Positions 52,387 to 64,000 of a stretch of DNA of 64,000 bases are shown piece after piece. The notes under the pieces were generated by a model. That model searched no databases. It was given only the letters and a program-made list of their open reading frames with translations, and was not told where the DNA came from. Location of the stretch: the NCBI RefSeq assembly GCF_009755665.1, contig NZ_CP046622.1:4030001-4094000 (forward strand), in the 5' to 3' direction. The position numbers were made by a program, and so were the translations under genes. Within the stretch, counting starts at the first letter, position 1; each line of letters begins with the position of its first letter. This stretch comes from Variovorax paradoxus. Lineage in GTDB: Bacteria; Pseudomonadota; Gammaproteobacteria; Burkholderiales; Burkholderiaceae_C.

Positions 52387-54171
52387 ATGACTCATCACCT
52401 CAGAACACGCGCGGGTCGCGTGCATTTTGTCTGCGCATTCGCTTCGCTGGCATTGCCCTCTTTGTCGGTTGCACAGCAAACCCCCACCACTCCCCAACCC
52501 TTCGTCGAACAACAGCGCCAGCAGGAACGCGAACGCGCCCTGCGCGAACAGAACGAGCGCACGGTCGATCAACGCCCGCAGGCCGCACCGCCCGCACCGG
52601 TGGCACGCATTCCCGAGACCGAAGCCCCGTGCTTCCGCATCGACCGCGTGCTGCTGGTCGGCGAGCAGGCCGAATTGTTCCAATGGGCGGTCTCTGATCT
52701 GTCTGGCCCTGACGGCAACGATTCGCCTCTCGGCCGCTGCCTGGGCACCGCCGGCGTGAACGTGGTGCTCGCCCGCGCCCAGCAGGCGGCCATCGCGCGC
52801 GGCTTTGTCACCACCCGCGTGCTGGCTGCGCCGCAAGACCTGTCCACCGGCACCCTGACCCTGTCGCTGGTGCCGGGACGCATCGCGGCAATCCGGGCCA
52901 CGCCCGATTCTTCATCCACGCTGCTGGGCAGCGGCGCCTTGCTGGGTTCGGCCATTCCCGCCCGGCCGGGCGACCTCTTGAACCTGCGCGACATCGAGCA
53001 AGGCCTGGAGAACCTCAAGCGCGCCCCCACGGCCGAGGCCGACATCCAGATCGAGCCCTCGACCGCGCCCGATGCCAAGCCCGGCGACAGCGACCTGGTG
53101 GTCAAGTACGTGCAGGTCAGGAAGTGGCGCGTGGCCCTGAGCCTGGACGACAGCGGCACCAAGGCCACGGGCCGCTACCAGGCCGGTGCCACGGTGTCAC
53201 TGGACAACCCCTTCGGGCTGAACGATCTGTTCTATGTCAGCGCCAACCACAGCATCAACAGCCATTTCCTCTCGGAGCCGAGCTACGGCACCGAGGGCCA
53301 GACGGTGCACTATTCGCTGCCGTATGGCTACTGGATGCTGGGCTTCACCGCCTCGAACAGCCAGTACCACCAGAGCGTGGAAAGCTTCAACGGACCGATC
53401 AACTACGCCGGCAAGTCCAACAACGCCGAAGTGAAGCTCTCGCGCCTGCTGTACCGGGACCAAAGCCGCAAGACGACGCTGGCGCTCAAGGGCTTCCGCA
53501 GGGAGTCGCGCAGCCTCATCGAGGACACGGAAGTGCCGGTGCAGCACCAGGTGGTGGGCGGCTGGGAACTCGGGCTGAACCACAAGGAGTTCATCGGCGA
53601 GGCCACGCTGGAGGGCACGCTGGCGTTCAAGCACGGCACGGGCGGCTTCGGCGCCCGGACCTCGCCGCAGGAGATCTACCACCGCAGCAACCCTGCCGAG
53701 CCGCTGGACGGCACTTCGCGCATGAAGCTGTACACGGCCGAAGTGAGCCTGAATGCGCCGTTCAAGCTGGGTGCACAGAAGCTGCGTTATTCGGGCCTGA
53801 TCCGCGCCCAGTGGAACCGCACGCCGCTGATGTCGCAGGACCGGTTCGCCATCGGCGGGCGCTACACGGTGCGCGGCTTCGACGGCGAGACGAGCCTGAT
53901 GGGGGAGCGGGGCTGGCTGATTCGCAATGACATCGGGTGGGCCATGGGACAGAGCGGGGCGGAGCTGTATGTCGGCGCCGACTACGGGCATGTGGGTGGG
54001 CGCTCGACGGTCGACCTGCTGGGCCGCAGCCTGGCGGGTGCGGTCATTGGCGTGCGGGGGCAGTGGAGCAAGTTGAGCTATGACTTCTTCATGGGCGCGC
54101 CGATCCGCAAACCCGAGGGGTATCGCACGGCCAGGACCACCTTTGGGTTCAATCTCAACGCAAGTTTTTGA
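52387..54171 (+). CDS. TpsB outer-membrane transporter (FhaC/ShlB/BcpB-like)
   Basis: A 594-residue two-partner secretion transporter. After the signal peptide (cleavage near SVAQQ) there is a Gln/Arg-rich linker, then two POTRA domains (CFRIDRVLLVGEQAELF; LSLVPGRIAAIRATPDSSST). The barrel follows and has RYTVRGFDGETSL, the VRGF motif of loop 6, and ends FGFNLNASF. It recognises the TPS domain of its exoprotein and moves it over the outer membrane. It appears intact although the exoprotein at 45902 is broken, so it may still serve another TpsA. Confidence 0.93.
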   Translation: MTHHLRTRAGRVHFVCAFASLALPSLSVAQQTPTTPQPFVEQQRQQERERALREQNERTVDQRPQAAPPAPVARIPETEAPCFRIDRVLLVGEQAELFQWAVSDLSGPDGNDSPLGRCLGTAGVNVVLARAQQAAIARGFVTTRVLAAPQDLSTGTLTLSLVPGRIAAIRATPDSSSTLLGSGALLGSAIPARPGDLLNLRDIEQGLENLKRAPTAEADIQIEPSTAPDAKPGDSDLVVKYVQVRKWRVALSLDDSGTKATGRYQAGATVSLDNPFGLNDLFYVSANHSINSHFLSEPSYGTEGQTVHYSLPYGYWMLGFTASNSQYHQSVESFNGPINYAGKSNNAEVKLSRLLYRDQSRKTTLALKGFRRESRSLIEDTEVPVQHQVVGGWELGLNHKEFIGEATLEGTLAFKHGTGGFGARTSPQEIYHRSNPAEPLDGTSRMKLYTAEVSLNAPFKLGAQKLRYSGLIRAQWNRTPLMSQDRFAIGGRYTVRGFDGETSLMGERGWLIRNDIGWAMGQSGAELYVGADYGHVGGRSTVDLLGRSLAGAVIGVRGQWSKLSYDFFMGAPIRKPEGYRTARTTFGFNLNASF

Positions 54172-54285
54172 AGCTCAACAGGAGTTCGGAAAGATCAAGA
54201 AAGTGCCTGCCACACCCCACCGATTCATCTGGCGCTGCTGAACGTCGGCACCCGATCACAACAACCGTCTTTAGAAAAACACCAT

Positions 54286-54651
54286 ATGCACCCATTGCTC
54301 GCCAAAACCTTCGGCGGATTGACCCCCGCCTACTACTTCCGTCAGTTCGTGTTCGGCCTGTGCTTTGCGGCATTCTTCGTTTTCTTTGCCAGCCGCTCAC
54401 CCCACATCATGTCGCTCGGGATGGCGATCTTCCTGGTCGCGAACACGTTTCTCTACCCCTATTCGCGATTCGTCTACGAGGGCGTGATCAATTTCTTGCT
54501 GGGCGCGAACACGTTCTATGTGAATGCCATCCTCATGCTCTTCGTCAAGTTGTTCACGATGCTGGTGTGCTGGACCTTCGCCATCTTCATCGCACCCGTC
54601 GGCCTGATCTATCTGTACGTTCATCACAGCAGGGCCACGCGTCAGAGCTGA
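54286..54651 (+). CDS. small membrane protein of unknown function
   Basis: A 121-residue protein with three to four membrane helices (FGLCFAAFFVFFASR, MSLGMAIFLVANTFLYPYSR, LFVKLFTMLVCWTFAIFI). No family recognised. It lies 114 bases after tpsB and 34 bases before the AP2-like repeat gene on the same strand. Its role could be part of the CDI region or independent. Confidence 0.7.
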   Translation: MHPLLAKTFGGLTPAYYFRQFVFGLCFAAFFVFFASRSPHIMSLGMAIFLVANTFLYPYSRFVYEGVINFLLGANTFYVNAILMLFVKLFTMLVCWTFAIFIAPVGLIYLYVHHSRATRQS

Positions 54652-54685
54652 ACAGACTGCCCCTTCATTCGCAGCCGCAGACCCC

Positions 54686-55723
54686 GTGCCCAAAGGAACC
54701 GCGAATCCGCAGCCGCTGCGCTGCCTTGTGCGCTCGTCCGACGGATGGTGGGTGCAGTTGTCGCGCAACGGCATCGAGCACCGCCATCTGTTCAAGTTCG
54801 GGGCGATCCGCAGCGAACCCGAGGCGCTGGCCCTCGCCCAGGCCCGGCGCGACCAACTCATGCAGGAGCATCCGGAGATTCCCCGTTGGCGCACCGTCGA
54901 GCGCGCGATCTGCAACGGCAAGCCCGGCGGCATCGCCTTCGTGGTGGGGCCGGACAAACAGTCCAGCTACTGGTGCGCTGAAACCCCGATGGCGGATGGC
55001 ACGCTCATGCGCGAGACTTTCAGCACCGCGCGCTTTTCAACGGCAGCCAAGCAACTGGCCATTGCCGAACGCGAGCGGCAGTTGAGCTTGATGGTCGCAG
55101 GCTTCGCCGTGAAAGCCGAGCTGGATGCGGCGAGCAACCGCTTGGGCAACGGCCAGAACGACGCCGCCATGTACGGCATCGTTCGCCACAAGACCTACTG
55201 GCTGGTCAAGCTGGAACGCAGCCGGCAACGTTTCAGCAAGACGTTCTCGTTCGCGAAGCTTGGCGGCGTTCAAGACGCCTTGGCGCAGGCGCAGGCCTGG
55301 CGCGATGACGTCGTCCGGCAGCACCCACCGGTCATGCGCCAGCAAAGAGCCAACAAACTGCGCAGCAACAACAAGACGGGCATTGTGGGCGTCACCTGCG
55401 TGTTGGGACCCGACGGCCGGCCGCGCCAATGGTCGGCGCACACCTACATCGGACCCGGCAAGCTCCTGCAGAAGACGTTCAGCGTCTATCGCTATGGCGA
55501 GGATGCGCAGAAGCTGGCCATCGCCGAGCGGCAGAAGCAACTGGAGCAAATGGAGGGCCGGGCGCGGTTGCATCCGGTCGAAGAGCAGGTGCGAAGCACT
55601 TCTACAAGAAGGGCATCGCGGACCTCCACTAGGATCGAAGGCCGGTCGGACGATGGCGCCCGCTCAGGCAAGTCCGTTGCGGACAGTGCGCGCACAGGCG
55701 GTGAGCGCAGAAGCGGCGGATAA
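54686..55723 (+). CDS. protein with two duplicated pairs of AP2-like repeats
   Basis: A 345-residue basic protein. It holds four repeat units of about 60-70 residues at roughly 10-65, 75-140, 155-210 and 225-290. Unit 1 matches 3 (ALAQARRDQLMQEHPEI / ALAQAQAWRDDVVRQHPPV); unit 2 matches 4 (GPDKQSSYWCAE..KQLAIAERERQLSLM / GPDGRPRQWSAH..KLAIAERQKQLEQM). Each unit has strands with G, W and R followed by a helix of A-x-x-x-A-x-x-x-R type, as in bacterial AP2/ERF DNA-binding domains. The last 50 residues are Arg/Ser-rich. GTG start. DNA binding is likely but unproven. Confidence 0.65.
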   Translation: MPKGTANPQPLRCLVRSSDGWWVQLSRNGIEHRHLFKFGAIRSEPEALALAQARRDQLMQEHPEIPRWRTVERAICNGKPGGIAFVVGPDKQSSYWCAETPMADGTLMRETFSTARFSTAAKQLAIAERERQLSLMVAGFAVKAELDAASNRLGNGQNDAAMYGIVRHKTYWLVKLERSRQRFSKTFSFAKLGGVQDALAQAQAWRDDVVRQHPPVMRQQRANKLRSNNKTGIVGVTCVLGPDGRPRQWSAHTYIGPGKLLQKTFSVYRYGEDAQKLAIAERQKQLEQMEGRARLHPVEEQVRSTSTRRASRTSTRIEGRSDDGARSGKSVADSARTGGERRSGG

Positions 55724-55740
55724 ATCACCTACCAGGGACA

Positions 55741-55773
55741 AAAAAGGAGACAGGCCGCTGTCTCCTTTTTTTT
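55741..55773 (+). terminator. Rho-independent terminator after the AP2-like gene
   Basis: A 13-pair stem (AAAAAGGAGACAG / CTGTCTCCTTTTT) closes a 4-base loop and runs into an eight-T tract. It lies 17 bases after the stop codon and 104 bases before the receptor start. By symmetry of the A and T tracts it could work in both directions. Confidence 0.9.
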
Positions 55774-55877
55774 AAGCCAAACGTCTCATGTATGGAAGCG
55801 CCAAGGTGCCGAAACCGGCCGGCCTTGGGCGTCGCAACGTGAACACGTCGTATTCAAGCACCTGGAGTATCAACTTT

Positions 55878-58076
55878 ATGCGTCCCCTGCCCCGTCAACG
55901 TCTATTGAATGCCGCGCTCGCCACGGCCTTCGGAACGGCCTTTTCCCTTTGCAGCGTGAGCGCCCTGGCGCAGGCGTCTGGACAGCAGCGGGCCGGCGAT
56001 TCGACGCTCCCCGCCATCACGGTGAACGCCGACACGGAAGAATCCGCCAGCGGCCGGGTCAACGGCTACCTTGCCAAGCGCAGCACCGCCGGCAGCAAGA
56101 CGGACACGCCGATTGTCGAGACGCCGCAATCGATCTCGGTCATCACGGCCGACCGCATGGACGCCATTGGTGCCACCAACGTCAAGGACGCGCTCGGCTA
56201 CACCCCGGGCGTGGGCATTTCCCCCTTCGGAGCCGATTCGCGCTACGACTGGATCTCGATCCGCGGCTTCGACGGCTATGCGCCGGGCTTTTACCTGGAC
56301 GGCCTGCCGCTGCGCAACAACGGCACCTGGGGCCTGTGGAAAACCGAGAACTACGGCAGCGAACGCATCGAAGTGCTGCGCGGCCCCACGTCGGTGCTCT
56401 ATGGCATGGCAAGCCCGGGCGGCGTGGTCAACATCGCGAGCAAGCTGCCCACCGCGGAGCCCTTGCGCGAGATCCAGTTGCAGTACGGCAGCGACGCCCG
56501 CCGCCAGGTGGCCGGCGATTTCTCGGGCGCGCTCGACGCCGAAGGCAAGGTGCTCTACCGCATCACCGGCGTGGTGCGCGACGCCCAGCTGCCCGGCGGA
56601 AGCTCGCGCGACGACCGCACCTACATCGCTCCCTCCATCACCTGGAAGCCATCGAGCGACACCACTTTCACGCTGCTGGCCCAGTACCAGAAGAACCGCG
56701 CAGGCAGCTACACCCGCATCCGCCCCGCGGCCGGCTCGCTCACGCCAACGCGCATCGGCACGTACATTCCCAGCGACCTGAACGCCGGTGATCCCAACTT
56801 CGATCACTTCAACCAGGACCAGAAGATGATCGGCTACCAGCTCGAGCATCGCTTCAACGACACCTTCACCGTGCGCCAGAAGCTGCGCTACGGCAAGCTC
56901 GAGGTCGACTACCGCGCCCTGCAGGCGCCGAGCTTCGTCCCCATGGACCCGGCCAATGCGCTGAGCGCGGAGAACTACCGCTACCTGAACCGCGGCGTCT
57001 TCGGCAGCCAGGAAAGCACATCGTCCGTCACCATGGACAACCAGCTGCAGGCCGACCTGCGCTCGGGCGACTGGCGCCACAAGGTACTGGTGGGCCTGGA
57101 CTACCAGCGCACCCGCATCGACCAGTACACCTACAGCAGCCCCTTCGGTGCGCCGCTGCTCGACATCTACGCGCCTGTGTACGGCCGCACCATCGACATT
57201 CCGCAGCCCTACGTCAACGGTGTGAGCCGGCTCGCGCAGACCGGCATCTACCTGCAGGACCAGATCAAGTGGGGCGACCGCTGGTCGCTCACCATCGGCG
57301 GGCGCTACGACACGGCGCAAAGCACCAACTACAGCCGCCTCGACGGCTCCACGCAGCGCATTTCGGAGCACAAGTTCACCAAGCGCGCGGGCCTGGTCTA
57401 CCTGGCGCCGAACGGCTTGGCGCCGTACCTGAGCTACTCGGAGTCGTTCGCGCCCATTGGCGCCCTCGATCCGGCCACCCGGACCCCCTTCAAGCCTGAA
57501 AGCGGCCGCCAGTACGAGGCCGGTATCCGCTACCAGCCGCCGGGCGGCAAGTCGCTCTACAGCGCGGCCATCTTCGATCTGCGCCGCAAGAACTACATCA
57601 CGTATGACGCGACCTTCATGCCGAAGCAGACCGGCGAGATCTCGGTGCGGGGCCTCGAACTCGAAGCCACCACCGAACTCATGCCGCGCCTGAATCTCAC
57701 GGCCTCCTACGCCTACACGCCGCGGGCCATCGTCACGGCCAGCAGCCGGGCCGAGGAGATCGGCAAGCAGGCCATGTCCGTTCCGCGCAACCGCCTCTCG
57801 GTGTGGGCGGACTATCGCTTCAGCAACGGCCTGAAGGTGGGCGCGGGCGTGCGCTTCAACGGCTCGACCCGCGGTGACGCGGAAGTCGTGGCGCCGGCCA
57901 AGGTGCCTTCGTACACGCTGCTGGACGCCATGATCGGCTACGACATCGATCGCTGGACGCTGGCGCTGAACCTGCGCAACCTGACCAACAAGACCTACGT
58001 TGCGAACTGCGCCTACGGCTACTGCTATCTGGGAACGCAGCGCACTGCTGTGGCAACGGCCACCTACCGCTGGTAA
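55878..58076 (+). CDS. TonB-dependent siderophore receptor
   Basis: A 732-residue FhuA/FpvA-like receptor. The signal peptide ends near ALAQA, followed by a TonB-box-like LPAITVNAD. The plug (about 60-200) has ETPQSISVITADRMDAIG, DGLPLRNNGTWGLWK and VLRGPTSVLYGMASPGG. The barrel ends in VATATYRW. It imports the ferric siderophore, probably the one made by this locus. I choose ATG 55878 (GGAG upstream) over 55788, which would put 30 extra residues before the signal peptide. It is convergent with the NRPS genes. Confidence 0.94.
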   Translation: MRPLPRQRLLNAALATAFGTAFSLCSVSALAQASGQQRAGDSTLPAITVNADTEESASGRVNGYLAKRSTAGSKTDTPIVETPQSISVITADRMDAIGATNVKDALGYTPGVGISPFGADSRYDWISIRGFDGYAPGFYLDGLPLRNNGTWGLWKTENYGSERIEVLRGPTSVLYGMASPGGVVNIASKLPTAEPLREIQLQYGSDARRQVAGDFSGALDAEGKVLYRITGVVRDAQLPGGSSRDDRTYIAPSITWKPSSDTTFTLLAQYQKNRAGSYTRIRPAAGSLTPTRIGTYIPSDLNAGDPNFDHFNQDQKMIGYQLEHRFNDTFTVRQKLRYGKLEVDYRALQAPSFVPMDPANALSAENYRYLNRGVFGSQESTSSVTMDNQLQADLRSGDWRHKVLVGLDYQRTRIDQYTYSSPFGAPLLDIYAPVYGRTIDIPQPYVNGVSRLAQTGIYLQDQIKWGDRWSLTIGGRYDTAQSTNYSRLDGSTQRISEHKFTKRAGLVYLAPNGLAPYLSYSESFAPIGALDPATRTPFKPESGRQYEAGIRYQPPGGKSLYSAAIFDLRRKNYITYDATFMPKQTGEISVRGLELEATTELMPRLNLTASYAYTPRAIVTASSRAEEIGKQAMSVPRNRLSVWADYRFSNGLKVGAGVRFNGSTRGDAEVVAPAKVPSYTLLDAMIGYDIDRWTLALNLRNLTNKTYVANCAYGYCYLGTQRTAVATATYRW

Positions 58077-58097
58077 GCCCTTCGGCCCAGAAGAGCA

Positions 58098-58133
58098 AAG
58101 GCCGGATGCCCGCGAGGGCGTCCGGCCTTTTTT
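58098..58133 (+). terminator. Rho-independent terminator after the siderophore receptor
   Basis: AAGGCCGGA pairs with TCCGGCCTT; inside it TGCCC/GGGCG pairs in part. Six T follow. It starts 21 bases after the receptor stop and ends 27 bases before the end of the convergent NRPS gene, so it may stop transcription from either side. Confidence 0.88.
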
Positions 58134-58160
58134 GTGCGGCCTAGCGGCCTTGCCCTGCCG

Positions 58161-62263
<4,103 letters not shown>

Positions 62264-62264
<1 letters not shown>

Positions 62265-64000
62265 CAATCCTCCAGAAGGTCGAGCAGCGCGGCCATCTGC
62301 GCGAGGTCTTCCGAGACCGCGGCCGCGGCTGTGCCGACCTCTTCCTGCACGGCCCCGGCCATTGCGGCCAGCGTCGGGTTTTCGAAATAGCGCTTGAGCG
62401 GCAACTGCACCGCAAGCTGCTTCTGCACCTTGGCCTGCACCGCCAGCAGGGTCAGCGAGTGGCCTCCCAGCTCGAAGAAGTTGTCACTCCGGCCCACGCG
62501 TTCCACCTCGAGCACTTCGGCCCAGATGGCGGCGAGCGCACTCTCCGCCTCTCCCACGGGCTCTGCGTATGTACCGCCGCCGGCGATCTCCGGATCGGGC
62601 AGCGCCTTGCGGTCGACCTTGCCGTTCGAGTTCAGCGGCACGGCGTCGAGCACCACCAGCGCTGCGGGCACCATGTAGTCCGGCAGCTTCTGCAGCAGCC
62701 GCTCGCGCAGCATTGCGGCATCCACCGCCTGGCCCGCGCGCGCGGAGACATAGGCCACGAGCCGCGTGCCGCCCGCGCCCTCTTTTGCCAGCACCACCGC
62801 CTCGCGCACCTCGGGCTGCGCCAGCAGCTGCGCCTCGATCTCGCCAAGCTCGATGCGGAAGCCGCGGATCTTCACCTGGTGGTCGATGCGGCCGAGATAA
62901 TCGAGCTGGCCATCGCTGCGCCAGCGCACCAGGTCGCCGGTGCGGTAAAGCCGCCCGCCCGCAGGGCCGATGGGCGCGGCCACGAAACGCTCCGCACTGA
63001 GACCCGCACGGTTGAGATAGCCGCGCGCCAGGCCCGCGCCCGAGACATGGAGCTCGCCCGCCACACCAACGGACAGCGGGTTGAGATCGCCGTCGAGCAC
63101 CCACATGCCAAGGTCTGGAATGCATGCGCCCACCGGACTGCTCTGTTCCTCGAGGTCGGCGCGCACGATCGGCCGGTAGGTCACGTGCACGGTGGTCTCG
63201 GTAATGCCGTACATGTTGATGAGCTGCGGCTGCCGGTCGCCGAAGCGATCCATCCATGGCCGCAGGCTCTCCGGCTCGAGCGCCTCGCCGCCGAAGATCA
63301 CGCATCGCAGCGGCAGCCGGTCGCCCGCGGCAAGCGCTGCGCTGTGAATCAATTGCCGGAACGCGGACGGCGTCTGGTTGAGCACGGTGACCTGCTGCTC
63401 GCGCAGCAACGCGACGAAATCGTCGGGCGAACGGCTGACCCAGAACGGCACCACCACCAGCCTGCCGCCGGTGCACAGCGCACCGAAGATCTCCCACACC
63501 GAGAAGTCGAATGCATACGAATGGAAGTTCGTCCACACGTCTTGCCTGTCGAAGCCGAACCAGGGCTGCGTCGAGTCCAGCAGCCGCGTCACGTTGCGGT
63601 GTGTCAGCTGCGTTCCCTTGGGCCGTCCGGTGGAGCCCGAGGTGTAGATCACGTAGATGAGATGGTCCGCATGCACCGGCACCTCGGGCGCATGCGCAGG
63701 CTCCGCGTCCAGGCTGGAATCGTCGAGCGCCAGCACGCGCACGTCGCCCGGCAGCGCGAGCCTGGGCTGCACATGGCTTTGCGTGAGCAGCAGGCGAATG
63801 CCGCTGTCTTCGATCATGTAGGCCAGGCGGTCGGCGGGGTACTCGGGGTCGAGCGGAACGTACGCGCCGCCGGCCTTCAAGATGCCGAGCAGCCCCACGA
63901 CCATTTCAATGGAGCGTTCGACCGCGATGCCCACTTTCACCTCGGGTGCCACGCCAAGACCGATGAGCCGGTGCGCGACCTTGTTGGCGCGTGCATCAAG
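62264..64000 (-). CDS. siderophore NRPS, partial: adenylation and carrier domains
   Basis: The right edge cuts this gene inside its adenylation domain; the visible 578 residues are its C-terminal end. [37 protein letters not shown] and [13 protein letters not shown] (catalytic Lys) are present. The pocket residues read DFWNIGMVHK, the known threonine code. The carrier domain [15 protein letters not shown] follows, with a docking-like 40-residue end. It precedes and is coupled to the terminal NRPS gene. A condensation domain and further modules must lie to the right of the window. Confidence 0.93.

Noticed and set aside
55774..55877. ECF promoter before the siderophore receptor (GAAA...CGTC at 55811-55833)
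   Set aside because: The spacing of 15 bases and the single occurrence are not enough; CGTC is common in this GC-rich DNA.

Overview
The window is a GC-rich bacterial chromosome segment. Gene content and neighbourhoods (edd/eda, afu-type Fe(III) ABC operon, pdxH, waaA, a hydroxamate NRPS siderophore locus, a Burkholderia-type two-partner secretion locus) point to a beta-proteobacterium of the Comamonadaceae, most probably Variovorax. This is inference from content; no 16S rRNA or other marker is present. I saw no tRNA, rRNA, CRISPR array or transposase.

Layout. 1-5.4 kb: the tail of a class II aldolase, a small secreted protein, a MarR-MFS-MATE operon facing a thioesterase and a nitroreductase across a doubled MarR-type palindrome. 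5.4-9.0 kb: a Fur-box-led Fe(III) ABC importer (binding protein, fused permease, ATPase) closed by a terminator. 9.1-12.8 kb: GST, glyoxalase I and a membrane protein/acyltransferase pair behind a 23-base palindrome. 12.8-16.0 kb: Entner-Doudoroff genes edd-eda plus a HAD hydrolase. 16-22 kb: OmpA-type envelope proteins, ChaC, periplasmic Cu/Zn SOD, a MobA-like transferase, pdxH and an AEC carrier. 22-25.4 kb: a TonB receptor with a small His-rich membrane protein, and msrA. 25.4-38.2 kb: TetR regulator, Pcm-like methyltransferase, rhodanese, TolC, waaA, phosphomannomutase, alkylation-repair genes (Ada-AlkA fusion, ogt), transporters, a PhnD-like binding protein and a second GST.

38.2-45.5 kb and 55.9-64 kb: a hydroxamate siderophore locus. 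It has a Fur-boxed ECF sigma factor, two FecR-N-terminus-like miniproteins, a PvdE-type exporter, FhuF-type reductase, hydroxyornithine formyltransferase, acetyltransferase, ornithine/lysine N-monooxygenase, a siderophore receptor, and two NRPS genes. The second NRPS ends in a thioesterase; the first runs off the window. The two adenylation domains read as threonine (exact code) and threonine-like.

45.9-55.7 kb lies inside that siderophore locus and is the most unusual part. It is ordered large exoprotein, small membrane proteins, lipoprotein, outer-membrane transporter, which is the bcpAIOB order of Burkholderia-type contact-dependent inhibition (CDI) loci. The exoprotein gene is frameshifted and cut short. 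After it come three small reading frames that look like displaced toxin tails. Each ends with a stop codon overlapping the start of a small membrane protein, and two of those membrane proteins are clear paralogues. I read this as a decaying CDI locus that has kept an array of immunity genes. A protein with a duplicated pair of AP2-like repeats follows it.
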